Of a stretch of 52,140 nt of DNA, positions 43,340 through 51,765 are shown one piece after another. Under the pieces are notes generated by a model, which was not told the DNA's origin, ran no database searches, and was given only the letters and a program-made list of their open reading frames with translations. Made by a program: the position numbers and the translations under genes. The DNA lies in NCBI RefSeq assembly GCF_001953305.1, contig NZ_MTFE01000010.1:5160719-5212858 (forward strand). Reading direction: 5' to 3'. The first letter of the stretch is position 1; every line of letters begins with the position of its first letter. The DNA is from Cnuella takakiae (GTDB taxonomy: Bacteria; Bacteroidota; Bacteroidia; Chitinophagales; Chitinophagaceae).

Positions 43340-44914
43340 ATGATGGAACTATCCCCTTTCACCCTTCAATTATTTGAAGCCACACCTGGCAATCGTGTCC
43401 TGATACAAGCCAACCCACCCCATTATACAATTGTGGCAGTAACGGACGGTATATTACGCTCTGCACAACTTCTAAAAGAAAAGATGGTAGGAAAGGGTGT
43501 ATTTGAGGTCTTTCCTCCAAGCCCCAACCCTGGTGATGGGGGAGCTAATCTACTTCGGACTTCTTTTGATATAGTGGTAAGCGAAAAGATAACGCATGGT
43601 TTTTCCCCACAGCGCTATGATGTGGTAAATGCAGAAGGAGTATTTGAGGAACGGTACTGGGAGGCGATTAATATACCCATATTGGATGAAAATGGAAAAG
43701 TGAACTATATCGTCCATTCCAATGAGGAAGTAACCGACCGCATGGTAGCCGAGCGGCTGGAAAAGGAACGATCCCGCTTATCAGGAGAAAATACTTACCT
43801 ACAAGAGATTATCAACGTCGTCAATTCGCCCTTGCAGGTACTTGAACCCGTCTTTGATAAGGAAAAAATCATTGACTTCCGTTTTAAAATAACCAATGCG
43901 GCGTACGCTGCTTATGCCAATACTACTCCAGAGGCATTGCTCAATAAAAGAGTGGGTGAGGTGTTTCCAGGATATTTTCAAACCACCAGCTTTTCCAATA
44001 TTGTAAAAACTTACGTGACGGGTATAGCTGATACTTGGGACATTCATTATAATATGGATGGGCTAGATATTTACAACACCATGACTGCTACCCGAATGGA
44101 TGGTCAAGTGGTGGTACACTTTACGGAATACACCAAGATGAAAAACCTGCAAGAGCAGTTGGAAAGGAAGGTGATCGAATTGGAATGCTCCAACCAGAAC
44201 CTGCAAGAATTTGCCTACGCCGCTTCTCATGATATGAAGGAACCCATTCGCAAGATCCACTTCTTTGCGGATCGGTTGAAAGAGCGGCTGGAGCATAAAT
44301 TAGAGGAAGAAGACCTGCGTTATTTTGTACGGCTGGAAGCAGGAACAAAACGAATGAGCACCTTGATTGATGATTTATTGGTGTATTCCCATGTTACCAG
44401 AGGCGTGAGCACAGTGGAAACGGTAGACTTAAACCAGATGTTTTCTTTTGTATTGGATGATTTGGAACTGCACATTGAGCAAATGGGCGCTACAGTAGAA
44501 GTAGAGCTAATGCCAACCATCAAAGGTCGTCCCCGTCAGTTGCAGCAGCTCTTCGAAAACCTAATCGGCAATGCTCTTAAATACAGTAAAGAGGGTATTG
44601 CTCCTATCATTCGAATTACAACCCGGCTGGTGAAAGGAAGAAATACAGGAGCACCTGCCGCAACAATTGACACCAATAAGATGTATCACATGATAGAAGT
44701 AAAGGACAATGGAATCGGATTTGAACAAAAGGATGCAGAGCGCATTTTCAATGTTTTTACCCGCCTTCATGGAAACACAGAATACCGTGGTACAGGAGTT
44801 GGGCTTTCAATCGCACAGAAAGTGGTGCAAAACCACGGTGGCTATATCTGGGCTGAAAGCTCTCCAGGTGAAGGTGCTACATTCAAGATTTTATTGGCAG
44901 TGGAGTTATCCTAA
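43340..44914 (+). CDS. PAS-domain sensor histidine kinase
   Basis: A 524-residue soluble kinase from the chosen ATG (the frame is open to 43292; the earlier start adds a hydrophobic stretch not seen in its paralogues, but is not excluded). It has the shared N-terminal unit ('LQLFEATPGNRVLIQANPP' to 'VHSNEEVTDRM'), then a PAS-like unit (about 150-270) and a coiled coil leading to H box 'FAYAASHDMKEPIRKIHFF' (His297). The ATPase domain has N box 'LFENLIGNALKYSKEG', G1 'DNGIGF' and G2 'GTGVGLSIA'. It follows the AraC-DUF983 operon after repeat D. Confidence 0.9.
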   Translation: MMELSPFTLQLFEATPGNRVLIQANPPHYTIVAVTDGILRSAQLLKEKMVGKGVFEVFPPSPNPGDGGANLLRTSFDIVVSEKITHGFSPQRYDVVNAEGVFEERYWEAINIPILDENGKVNYIVHSNEEVTDRMVAERLEKERSRLSGENTYLQEIINVVNSPLQVLEPVFDKEKIIDFRFKITNAAYAAYANTTPEALLNKRVGEVFPGYFQTTSFSNIVKTYVTGIADTWDIHYNMDGLDIYNTMTATRMDGQVVVHFTEYTKMKNLQEQLERKVIELECSNQNLQEFAYAASHDMKEPIRKIHFFADRLKERLEHKLEEEDLRYFVRLEAGTKRMSTLIDDLLVYSHVTRGVSTVETVDLNQMFSFVLDDLELHIEQMGATVEVELMPTIKGRPRQLQQLFENLIGNALKYSKEGIAPIIRITTRLVKGRNTGAPAATIDTNKMYHMIEVKDNGIGFEQKDAERIFNVFTRLHGNTEYRGTGVGLSIAQKVVQNHGGYIWAESSPGEGATFKILLAVELS

Positions 44915-45078
44915 ATCACAGCCCTTTGATAAAAAAAGAAAAATAAAAGATTTATTATGTGCAATGTGTCTGAGGTAATGTATATAAATATGGTGTAATA
45001 GCAATTAAAATATATTAGGATTTTACTTGATATATAAACTTTTACTGTTTCACTTATAGCCACTTTTATCAGGAGCAT

Positions 45079-47538
45079 ATGAACGCCTCAATCCCAAATT
45101 GTAATACATACCATTTCAGCGAGTTTAGATTCCTTGCAGCACGACCAGGCATCACCATGATTTTACTTCCTGATAAACCTATTTATACTATTGTCGCTGT
45201 CAGCAACGACTTTGAAACAACATCTGGAAGGAAAAGGGAAGAAGTAGTTGGAAGGAGTCATTTTGAGGTATTTCCTGAAAATCAAGCAGGTTCTTCATTA
45301 TCGGGGGTGCATAGCCTTCAGAACTCTTTTGAGTACATACTACAGCATAAGGTCTCGCATAGCCTGCCGCTGGTGCGTTATGACATCCCAGATGGCGAAG
45401 GAGGTTTCCTGGAAATGTATTGGAAGAGCACCAATGCTCCTGTTTTAGATGAGAAAGGTCAGGTCGAGTATATTATTCATACATCGGAAGATGTCACTGC
45501 CCAAGTCAAAGCTGCGCAGCGGGAAAACGCACTCAAAGGGATAGAAAAAATTTTTTACCTTTTCATGCATGCCCCATTTGTCGTAGGGCTGGTCACAGGT
45601 GAGCATCATGTCCTGGAACTGGCCAATGAAGCTGCTTATAAGCTCTGGGGAAAAGGTCCAGAGATGATCGGGAGACCACTGCTGGAATCCCTTCCAGAAC
45701 TTAGTGGGCAAGGTATCACTGAACTGTTTGAACAGGTGAAAAGTACGGGTGAAACATTTCGGAGTTTAGCAACCCCCATTGTGTTCCTTGCAAATGGAAA
45801 GGAACAAACCAATTACTTTAACCTGATTTATCAGCCCTATTATAGTGATGGCAGTGACATACCCACAGGTGTATTTACCATCTCTCACGATGTAACAGAA
45901 CAGGTCATTGCGCAAAAAAAAACTTTAGATAGTGAAGCGGCGCTTCATGCTTCCAAAGAAGAAACAGAGCGGCAAAAGCGGATTTATGAGACCATCACCT
46001 CCAACACACCAGACCTGATCTATGTATTTGACCTGAACTACCGCTTTACTTATGTAAACGAAGCGCTGTTGACCATGTGGGGCAAAACATGGAATGAAGC
46101 CATTGGTAAAGGATTACCTGAAAACGGATATGAACCCTGGCACACAGAGATGCACCACCGAGAGATAGACCAAGTAGTGGCAACCAAAAAACCTGTCCGC
46201 GGTGAAGTTCACTTTCCACATGCAACACTTGGTAAACGCCTCTATGATTACATCTTTGTTCCTGTTCTTGATCAGAATGGGGAGGTGGAGGCCGTCGCAG
46301 GTACCACCCGTGACATCACCGAAATCAAACAGGCGGAAGAGGTAATTCGCAAAAGCGAAATCCAGCTACGCACCATGATCTTGCAAGCACCCGTTGCCAT
46401 GTGTATTCTACGGGGGCCAACACATGTAATCGATATTGCAAACGAAGCTATGATCAATCTTTGGGGCAAGCCATGGGAACAAGTAATGAATAAACCCGTT
46501 TTTGAGGCGCTTCCCGATGCTGCTGGTCAAGGCTTGGAGGGGGTGATGCAGAAGGTATATCAAACGGGCGATCCTTTCTATGCAAATGAGCGTCCCGTGG
46601 AACTGCTTCGCAATGGTAGGTGGGAAACTGTTTACCAGAACTTTGTGTACCAGTCTTATCGTGACGGTGGTGGTGAAATATTAGGAGTCATTGCAATTTC
46701 GGTAGATGTGACGGAACAAGTGCTTGCCAAAAAGAAAATTGAAGAAAACGAGGTAAATCTTCAAGTGCGGGTACAAGAGAGAACGGCGGAATTAGAAACA
46801 GCAAATCAAGAACTGGAACGTTCAAACAGGAACCTGGAGGAGTTTGCCCATGCAGCCAGTCACGATATGAAAGAGCCGATCCGAAAGGTGTTAACATTTA
46901 CAGATCAGTTAAAATCGAGTCTTGGGCCTCGGTTAACAGAAAAAGAAAAAATCATTTTCGGACGTATTGAAAATGCAACCCAACGTATGGGGCTTTTGGT
47001 AGATGATCTCTTGGAGTTCTCTCATGTAAATGAAAGGCCGCTCGAGAAAGAAGAGGTAGACCTGAATGTTAAGGTACAGCAGGTACTAACGGACTTGGAG
47101 CTACTTATTGAAGAAAAGAAGGCGCAGGTCAGAGTAGGACAACTTCCAACAATAAAGGGCCACAAACGCCAATTACAACAGCTTCTGCAAAACCTGATAA
47201 GCAATGCCTTAAAATACAGCGACCCTGATCAGGAGCCTGTAATTGTGGTTACTGCACAAAAGGTCCAGGGCTATGCGTTTGCCCACAGGGTGTTGCCTGA
47301 ACAACTGGGATGCCATTTTTACTTAATAGAGGTAAAGGATAACGGGATAGGCTTTGAACCAAAATATGCAGAGAAAATTTTCCAGATGTTTCAGCGGCTG
47401 CATGGCAAATCAGAATATCCAGGAACAGGTGTAGGATTGTCCATCGCCCGCAAAGTGGTGGACAACCATGGTGGATACATATGGGCAATATCGCAACTAA
47501 GTGAAGGAGCTACATTCAAGATTTTACTGCCAGCTTGA
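45079..47538 (+). CDS. Multi-PAS sensor histidine kinase
   Basis: An 819-residue soluble kinase. The shared N-terminal unit ('FRFLAARPGITMILLPDKP' to 'IHTSEDVTAQV') is followed by three PAS units with ends 'TISHDVTEQV', 'GTTRDITEIK' and 'AISVDVTEQV'. A coiled coil leads to H box 'FAHAASHDMKEPIRKVLTF' (His595). The ATPase domain has N box 'LLQNLISNALKYSDPD', G1 'DNGIGF' and G2 'GTGVGLSIA'. It is the fourth paralogue of the set at 35092, 38432 and 43340. Repeat E follows its stop. Confidence 0.93.
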   Translation: MNASIPNCNTYHFSEFRFLAARPGITMILLPDKPIYTIVAVSNDFETTSGRKREEVVGRSHFEVFPENQAGSSLSGVHSLQNSFEYILQHKVSHSLPLVRYDIPDGEGGFLEMYWKSTNAPVLDEKGQVEYIIHTSEDVTAQVKAAQRENALKGIEKIFYLFMHAPFVVGLVTGEHHVLELANEAAYKLWGKGPEMIGRPLLESLPELSGQGITELFEQVKSTGETFRSLATPIVFLANGKEQTNYFNLIYQPYYSDGSDIPTGVFTISHDVTEQVIAQKKTLDSEAALHASKEETERQKRIYETITSNTPDLIYVFDLNYRFTYVNEALLTMWGKTWNEAIGKGLPENGYEPWHTEMHHREIDQVVATKKPVRGEVHFPHATLGKRLYDYIFVPVLDQNGEVEAVAGTTRDITEIKQAEEVIRKSEIQLRTMILQAPVAMCILRGPTHVIDIANEAMINLWGKPWEQVMNKPVFEALPDAAGQGLEGVMQKVYQTGDPFYANERPVELLRNGRWETVYQNFVYQSYRDGGGEILGVIAISVDVTEQVLAKKKIEENEVNLQVRVQERTAELETANQELERSNRNLEEFAHAASHDMKEPIRKVLTFTDQLKSSLGPRLTEKEKIIFGRIENATQRMGLLVDDLLEFSHVNERPLEKEEVDLNVKVQQVLTDLELLIEEKKAQVRVGQLPTIKGHKRQLQQLLQNLISNALKYSDPDQEPVIVVTAQKVQGYAFAHRVLPEQLGCHFYLIEVKDNGIGFEPKYAEKIFQMFQRLHGKSEYPGTGVGLSIARKVVDNHGGYIWAISQLSEGATFKILLPA

Positions 47539-47543
47539 TTTGA

Positions 47544-47570
47544 GTCCCCCTCATAGGCAGAGCCACATCT
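47544..47570. repeat. Hairpin repeat, copy E
   Basis: TCCCCCTCATAGGCAGAGCC then ACATCTG. The right arm of the hairpin is eroded. Confidence 0.5.
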
Positions 47571-47595
47571 GTTAAGTAAGTTGGGAGGAGTTGTA

Positions 47596-48543
47596 TCAGA
47601 ATTTGATTTCCATTTGGATATTGCAGCGCTCGTAGGGTGAGGGGTGGCCTGTGATCTTCTCAAAACCTAACTTGTAGTACAAATTTATAGCAGGTTTGAG
47701 CACTGTGTTGCTTTCCAGGTACACGCGTTTGGCCCCCAACAATTTGGCCTTTTCAATAACGGCTCGCCCCAACAGGTGGCCGATGCTTTTGCCCTGAGCT
47801 TTGGGTGATACAGCCATCTTGGCCAGCTCATAGCTTTGGCCGTCCTCCATTTTGATTAGCGCACAAACACCCAGCGGCTCACCTTCATACAGGGCAACGA
47901 AGATGGCCCCACCTTTATCCAGGATGTATGCTCTGGGGTGATCAAGAGCCTTGTAATCGGCTTCTTCCATTTCAAAGTAGGTAGTGATCCACTCCTGGTT
48001 CAGTGTACGGAAAGCGGCCAGGTACTCGTCTGTATAATCAACGATCTGCACTTTGCTGCGTTCCCGTTCCTTGCGCTGCTCCTGTACCCGCTGCAGCAGG
48101 GGCTTGCGTTCCAGCAAATGCTCCCATTCCTCCAAGGCTTTCCACAGGTTGTGATCGGTTTCACTCAGGGCCTTTTCAATGGCTGCGTTTACGTCCAGGA
48201 GCTGGTCACTGAGTTTTGAGGTGACGGTTTTACCCATTTTAGATAGTTCCACAACGGTTTTACGCCCATCTTTAGGATCGCTTTTTTCCACCACATAACC
48301 TTGCTTTACCATATCCTTTACGATCTGGCTTACCGATACATGGGAATGGCCAATTTCTTTGGCGATCTGGGTAATGGGTTTTCTTGTGCCATCTGAGAGG
48401 ACGTAAAACACAGGGAACCAGCGGGGTTGGAAATTAATATCGTAGAGCTGGTAGATCTGTGTGGCTTCCTCCGTAATTCGTTCACTTAATTGGCGCAAGC
48501 GGCTGCCAATAGCCATCTTTCCTGTTTTCTGATAAAAGTTCAT
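47596..48543 (-). CDS. MarR-family regulator fused to a GNAT acetyltransferase
   Basis: A 315-residue two-domain protein. Residues about 15-150 form a MarR winged helix ('KPITQIAKEIGHSHVSVSQI' recognition region, 'DPKDGRKTVVELSKMGK' wing). Residues about 165-315 form a GNAT domain with motif A 'KMAVSPKAQGKSIGHLL' and an ending 'YYKLGFEKI'. Such fusions are known, and some regulate their own gene and acetylate a small molecule or protein; the substrate here is unknown. It is convergent with the kinase at 45079. Repeat F lies just upstream of its start. Confidence 0.92.
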   Translation of the reverse strand: MNFYQKTGKMAIGSRLRQLSERITEEATQIYQLYDINFQPRWFPVFYVLSDGTRKPITQIAKEIGHSHVSVSQIVKDMVKQGYVVEKSDPKDGRKTVVELSKMGKTVTSKLSDQLLDVNAAIEKALSETDHNLWKALEEWEHLLERKPLLQRVQEQRKERERSKVQIVDYTDEYLAAFRTLNQEWITTYFEMEEADYKALDHPRAYILDKGGAIFVALYEGEPLGVCALIKMEDGQSYELAKMAVSPKAQGKSIGHLLGRAVIEKAKLLGAKRVYLESNTVLKPAINLYYKLGFEKITGHPSPYERCNIQMEIKF

Positions 48544-48612
48544 ATTAACTTACGTAAGGGCTTACAAAAGTACTTACATAAAATCATGCAAAAAAAATTT
48601 CCCTAAGTATAT

Positions 48613-48655
48613 CACCCTGGCATAGGCAGAGCCACATCTGCAAAAGTATGTGGCA
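48613..48655. repeat. Hairpin repeat, copy F
   Basis: CCCTGGCATAGGCAGAGCC, then a stem GCCACAT-CTGCAAAAGT-ATGTGGC (48631-48654). It lies upstream of the MarR-GNAT gene. Confidence 0.6.
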
Positions 48656-49802
48656 CAACTTGGCAAACAAGCTAACAACGTTTACTTAACACCATTCTTG
48701 AAGATATCTGAAATGGGCTTTAATGGTTACATGTGCGTTTCAACCATCGCCCGGCCAAATACCCGCATTTGGATACATGGTGGGCTGTTTGGTGAAATAC
48801 AGATTACCAAAATTTTATTGACACCCCCACGGAGGCTTAGGAAATTATTTGTTTTCACGGAGGCATGAACATCCCATACTCAATATAGTGGGTTAAAACT
48901 TTTGGCTCCGCTTGTTGGTGGTGTTATGGTGTTCAGCGCATCGGAAAAGGATAAGGAAGTGTGGCTATACAAAACAGTGCAACTAAGGCCCTTGTATTAT
49001 AAGTCCAACCCGTTGCGGCTGATCCATTCAGAAACGGCTTCTACTTTCTTGTCCACTGTGGACTTGTTAGCCGTAATTGTAGAGATCTCGCCTTTTATGT
49101 ATCGAGCATGCATGTACGAGGTGGAAGTAAACAACCCTGCATACAACTACACTTGCTGAAGATCGACCGGATTTCGGCGGTCCTGCAGATTTATCCCGGC
49201 CTTCCTATTTACAATGTATAAGGCTTATGGTTGTATAACAAAATTCGTAAGCCAAAGGATAATTGAACATGTAGTGACCAGGTGTCTGAAAGACAGGGCC
49301 ATCAAACATGAAATCAACCTTTTGGATGCAAGGGTTGGCTTAAAAGGATGCAAGTTGAAATCCAAGGTTGCGGATTTAGTATTCCAAACCGGTCATGTTG
49401 CGCAATTTTCATCCCGGCGAAACGGGTTTCCAAGCCGGGCAGTATGGCCACAAACTAGTATCAGCATTTTATTAAGATACCTGCTGGTTATTGCATGACT
49501 CCAGGTTAATGCCTTGTGACCCTGTTTCTTAATCCACAAGCCACATGACGGAAAAGAGTTTTCTTAAGTACATCCGCATCTTCCAGGATTACAACGCCAA
49601 CAAACTCATCAATTATTCATTCTTTGCATAAAACAATAAGTTCATTCTAGTTGGCAGGTCTTATGTTTGCAGTCCTACCATTTAGTCATAACATAGAATA
49701 AGCGTACCGGAACATCATATTTGCCTGATGAAAAGCCATAACCCTTAACCCTCTTTAGAAAACACATATACTACCATTCCAAAGGAAACCTACTCTAACT
49801 AC

Positions 49803-49833
49803 CCCCTTTCCACTTGGAAAGGGGTTTCTTTTA
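49803..49833 (+). terminator. Intrinsic terminator without a gene
   Basis: CCCCTTTCC-ACTT-GGAAAGGGG followed by TTTCTTTTA. A possible -7 box CATATTTG lies about 100 bases upstream. Confidence 0.7.
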
Positions 49834-49993
49834 GGTTAGTTTTTTATTAACACAATTAGAATAATAATCAATAACAATTACATGTTAGTAAAACATATGT
49901 AAACCAACCAAATCTCCTTAGCCTAGTGAAAAACCCAAGTAATTCTTACTCTTTGAAAACACCTCTTTAAGTATGCATGCCACCTGGTGACTG

Positions 49994-50020
49994 ACCTCTT
50001 CTTTTCAGAAGAGGTTTTTG
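49994..50020 (+). terminator. Intrinsic terminator without a gene
   Basis: A perfect 9-bp stem ACCTCTTCT-TTTC-AGAAGAGGT followed by TTTT. A near-consensus TACTCTTTG lies about 40 bases upstream, so a transcript of about 60 nt is possible. Confidence 0.65.
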
Positions 50021-50084
50021 ATGGTGCCGCATTGTAACATTAAAAGGAATAAACGCATTTGAATAAGTGTATTTACTTAATACC

Positions 50085-50092
50085 TATATTTG
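50085..50092 (+). promoter_or_regulatory. -7 box of a candidate small RNA
   Basis: TATATTTG, a perfect match, with a TTTG 23 bases upstream (50058-50061). Confidence 0.55.
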
Positions 50093-50096
50093 CACT

Positions 50097-50153
50097 GGTT
50101 TTTCATAGGATATTGGATTTTAAGCGAGGCTGCATTTCCATGCGGCCTTTTTT
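50097..50153 (+). ncRNA. Candidate small RNA, block copy 1
   Basis: TGGTTTTTCATAGGATATTG leads to a 9-bp terminator AGGCTGCAT-TTCC-ATGCGGCCT and six T. A perfect -7 box lies directly upstream. The block recurs, without a good terminator, at 50235. Confidence 0.55.
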
Positions 50154-50234
50154 ATGTACAATGGACACATGGTTGTTTAAATAAATATGACCTTTGTAGG
50201 TAATGTTGTTAAACAGATGAGTTTACTTTCATTA

Positions 50235-50273
50235 TGGTTTTTCATAGGCTATTAAATTTTACACAGGGCGGCA
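50235..50273 (+). repeat. Second copy of the TTTTTCATAGG block
   Basis: TGGTTTTTCATAGGCTATTA and a following GGGCGGCAT match the block at 50097-50135, 138 bases away. The hairpin is eroded. It lies 134 bases before the receiver gene at 50407. Confidence 0.55.
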
Positions 50274-50406
50274 TGTCTAGTAGGCATTTTAAAAACTAAC
50301 AACAAGCTATACATCCTCACCATGCCCAGCAAAGCCCAGCATTTTTTCCGACTTGCTTGTTGACAGCTATCCAAGGTGATTACAAAAGCATAAAACACCA
50401 ATCTGA

Positions 50407-50817
50407 ATGCAAGCAAAAACAGCATGCAAAAAGGTCATCTACTGGGCAGATGACGATATTGATGATTTAGAACTATTTAGGGAAGTGCTTAATGAGGTAG
50501 CCCCTGAATATGAGCTACACCAGTTTTTCCATGGCAAATTATTGCTGGAGCACTTGGAAAAGCTAAATGGAGCAGGCTTTCCCAGTTTGATCATCCTGGA
50601 CATGAATATGCCTGTAATGGATGGTAGGGAGACGCTTACCCAACTACAAAAAGAGGAACGTTATAAAACTATACCTAAAGTTGTTTTTACAACTTCAGAT
50701 AGTGAGATGGATAAAATGTTTTGTGATTGGATGCACACAGAAATGCTTACAAAGCCTTACACTTATGAATCACTTGAACAGGTATTATTGAAGATGCTTT
50801 CCTATTGTAAGGAATAA
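50407..50817 (+). CDS. Receiver-only response regulator (canonical Asp)
   Basis: A 136-residue REC domain: acidic cluster 'VIYWADDDIDDLELF', phosphoacceptor in 'SLIILDMNMPVMDGRETL', beta4 Thr in 'VVFTTSDSE', and the conserved beta5 Lys-Pro in 'MLTKPY'. It is the most textbook-like receiver of the window, with KP intact. No output domain and no adjacent kinase. It follows a stretch of candidate small transcripts. Confidence 0.92.
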   Translation: MQAKTACKKVIYWADDDIDDLELFREVLNEVAPEYELHQFFHGKLLLEHLEKLNGAGFPSLIILDMNMPVMDGRETLTQLQKEERYKTIPKVVFTTSDSEMDKMFCDWMHTEMLTKPYTYESLEQVLLKMLSYCKE

Positions 50818-50978
50818 AGATGTTTGGCAAATAGCAGCACTTTTTAAAAGTTATCTTTCTTAAACTCCCTTTAGAAAGCTTAGCATTTTCCTATATGGAC
50901 TTAATGATATTATATAAAGTCATGTTCTAAACTGTTTTACAACAGTATGTTTCTGGTAGTCAATGATTAAATAAGGAG

Positions 50979-51446
50979 TTATTGTTCAGTTTGCAACCAT
51001 TGCTTAGCTTCTTCTAAACTGTAGAAGGTTTTGATAATTTGAGGTATAGGGGTTGCTAGAATAGCTACATCAGTCGAGGTTTGACTCATTCTACTTGGGG
51101 AGTATACCCATGCAAATTGCCTAAGCCCTGCTCCTTCCATTCTGGGCATCCAGTTTTCTCCTACCCATTTTGCAGCAGGTGTCCAAATGCCCAAAACATT
51201 TGTATTATCGTTTAAGACTTTAGTTAGGTTATAGAATTGAAGGGCCTTTAACATCTGCTCACATCCGGTCATTACAGAGCTTTCTGTTTGATAGCCAATC
51301 CAGTTTACATAAAGGCAATTACGAAACTCAGAATTTTCAATCGTTACAAACGATTCAGAAAAGAAAAAATGGTTTGTTTTACGTTTTCTCTCTTCCAATT
51401 GCATTTGTAATTCTTTTAGAATATCAATTTTACTAAAACTGCTCAT
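50979..51446 (-). CDS. STAS/SpoIIAA-like small protein
   Basis: A 155-residue soluble protein. The pattern is 'IENSEFRNCLYVNWIGYQTE', then 'GCEQMLKALQFYNLTKVLND', '...GLRQFAWVYSPSRMSQTSTD', and a closing 'FYSLEEAKQWLQTE'. This fits the STAS/SpoIIAA-like proteins frequent in Bacteroidota, where strand-helix pairs end in 'F.s.eeA..WL'. Function in those proteins is not established. Convergent with the receiver gene upstream. Confidence 0.6.
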   Translation of the reverse strand: MSSFSKIDILKELQMQLEERKRKTNHFFFSESFVTIENSEFRNCLYVNWIGYQTESSVMTGCEQMLKALQFYNLTKVLNDNTNVLGIWTPAAKWVGENWMPRMEGAGLRQFAWVYSPSRMSQTSTDVAILATPIPQIIKTFYSLEEAKQWLQTEQ

Positions 51447-51765
51447 GTATGATAATTGGGTGCCACTTTCGTTGCGAAACTACAAAATGCATACATGCAA
51501 TTTTTTTGCCTTAAGTTGAATACGTTGATATTGTATATACTGTTGGGCTTAAAAAGCTAGCTGACTTCTTAAATGTGCTGATGTATGGAGCCCTAATATT
51601 AGACACCCTGAAATTTCAAAAAGCTGGAATAGGAAAAGAAATTTACGCTCCCCTTGAGATCCCCATTTAAAAACGACAAAGGCCGCTCCTTGAACGTAGC
51701 AATGCCTGCATTGCTGCTTTGTAACGCCCATCCAAAGTTGTGCGTCTAAAGCACAAACCATTACA
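51447..51765. other. Divergent intergenic region
   Basis: About 320 bases between two divergent genes. TA-rich, with a TGCTTTG box near 51716 that may serve the beta-lactamase-fold gene. No coding signal. Confidence 0.4.

Larger units (their letters stand above)
48656..50406. other. Long gene-poor stretch with short transcription units
   Basis: About 1.75 kb. 48736-48828 may hold an eroded kinase C-terminus ('STIARPNTRIWIHGG', then 'ITKILL'). A 38-codon minus-strand frame (48997-49113) is possible but unsupported. From 49700 on there are three intrinsic terminators and a repeated 40-base block, several preceded by TAnnTTTG-like boxes. Confidence 0.5.

Noticed and set aside
38352-48655. A CRISPR-like array, because of six similar repeats
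   Set aside because: Spacing is kilobases, the repeats vary and are hairpins in separate intergenic gaps; no cas genes are present.
48997-49113. A 38-codon minus-strand frame ending 'VEAVSEWISRNGLDL'
   Set aside because: It reads like the end of a real protein, but it is too short to assign and no upstream part was found.
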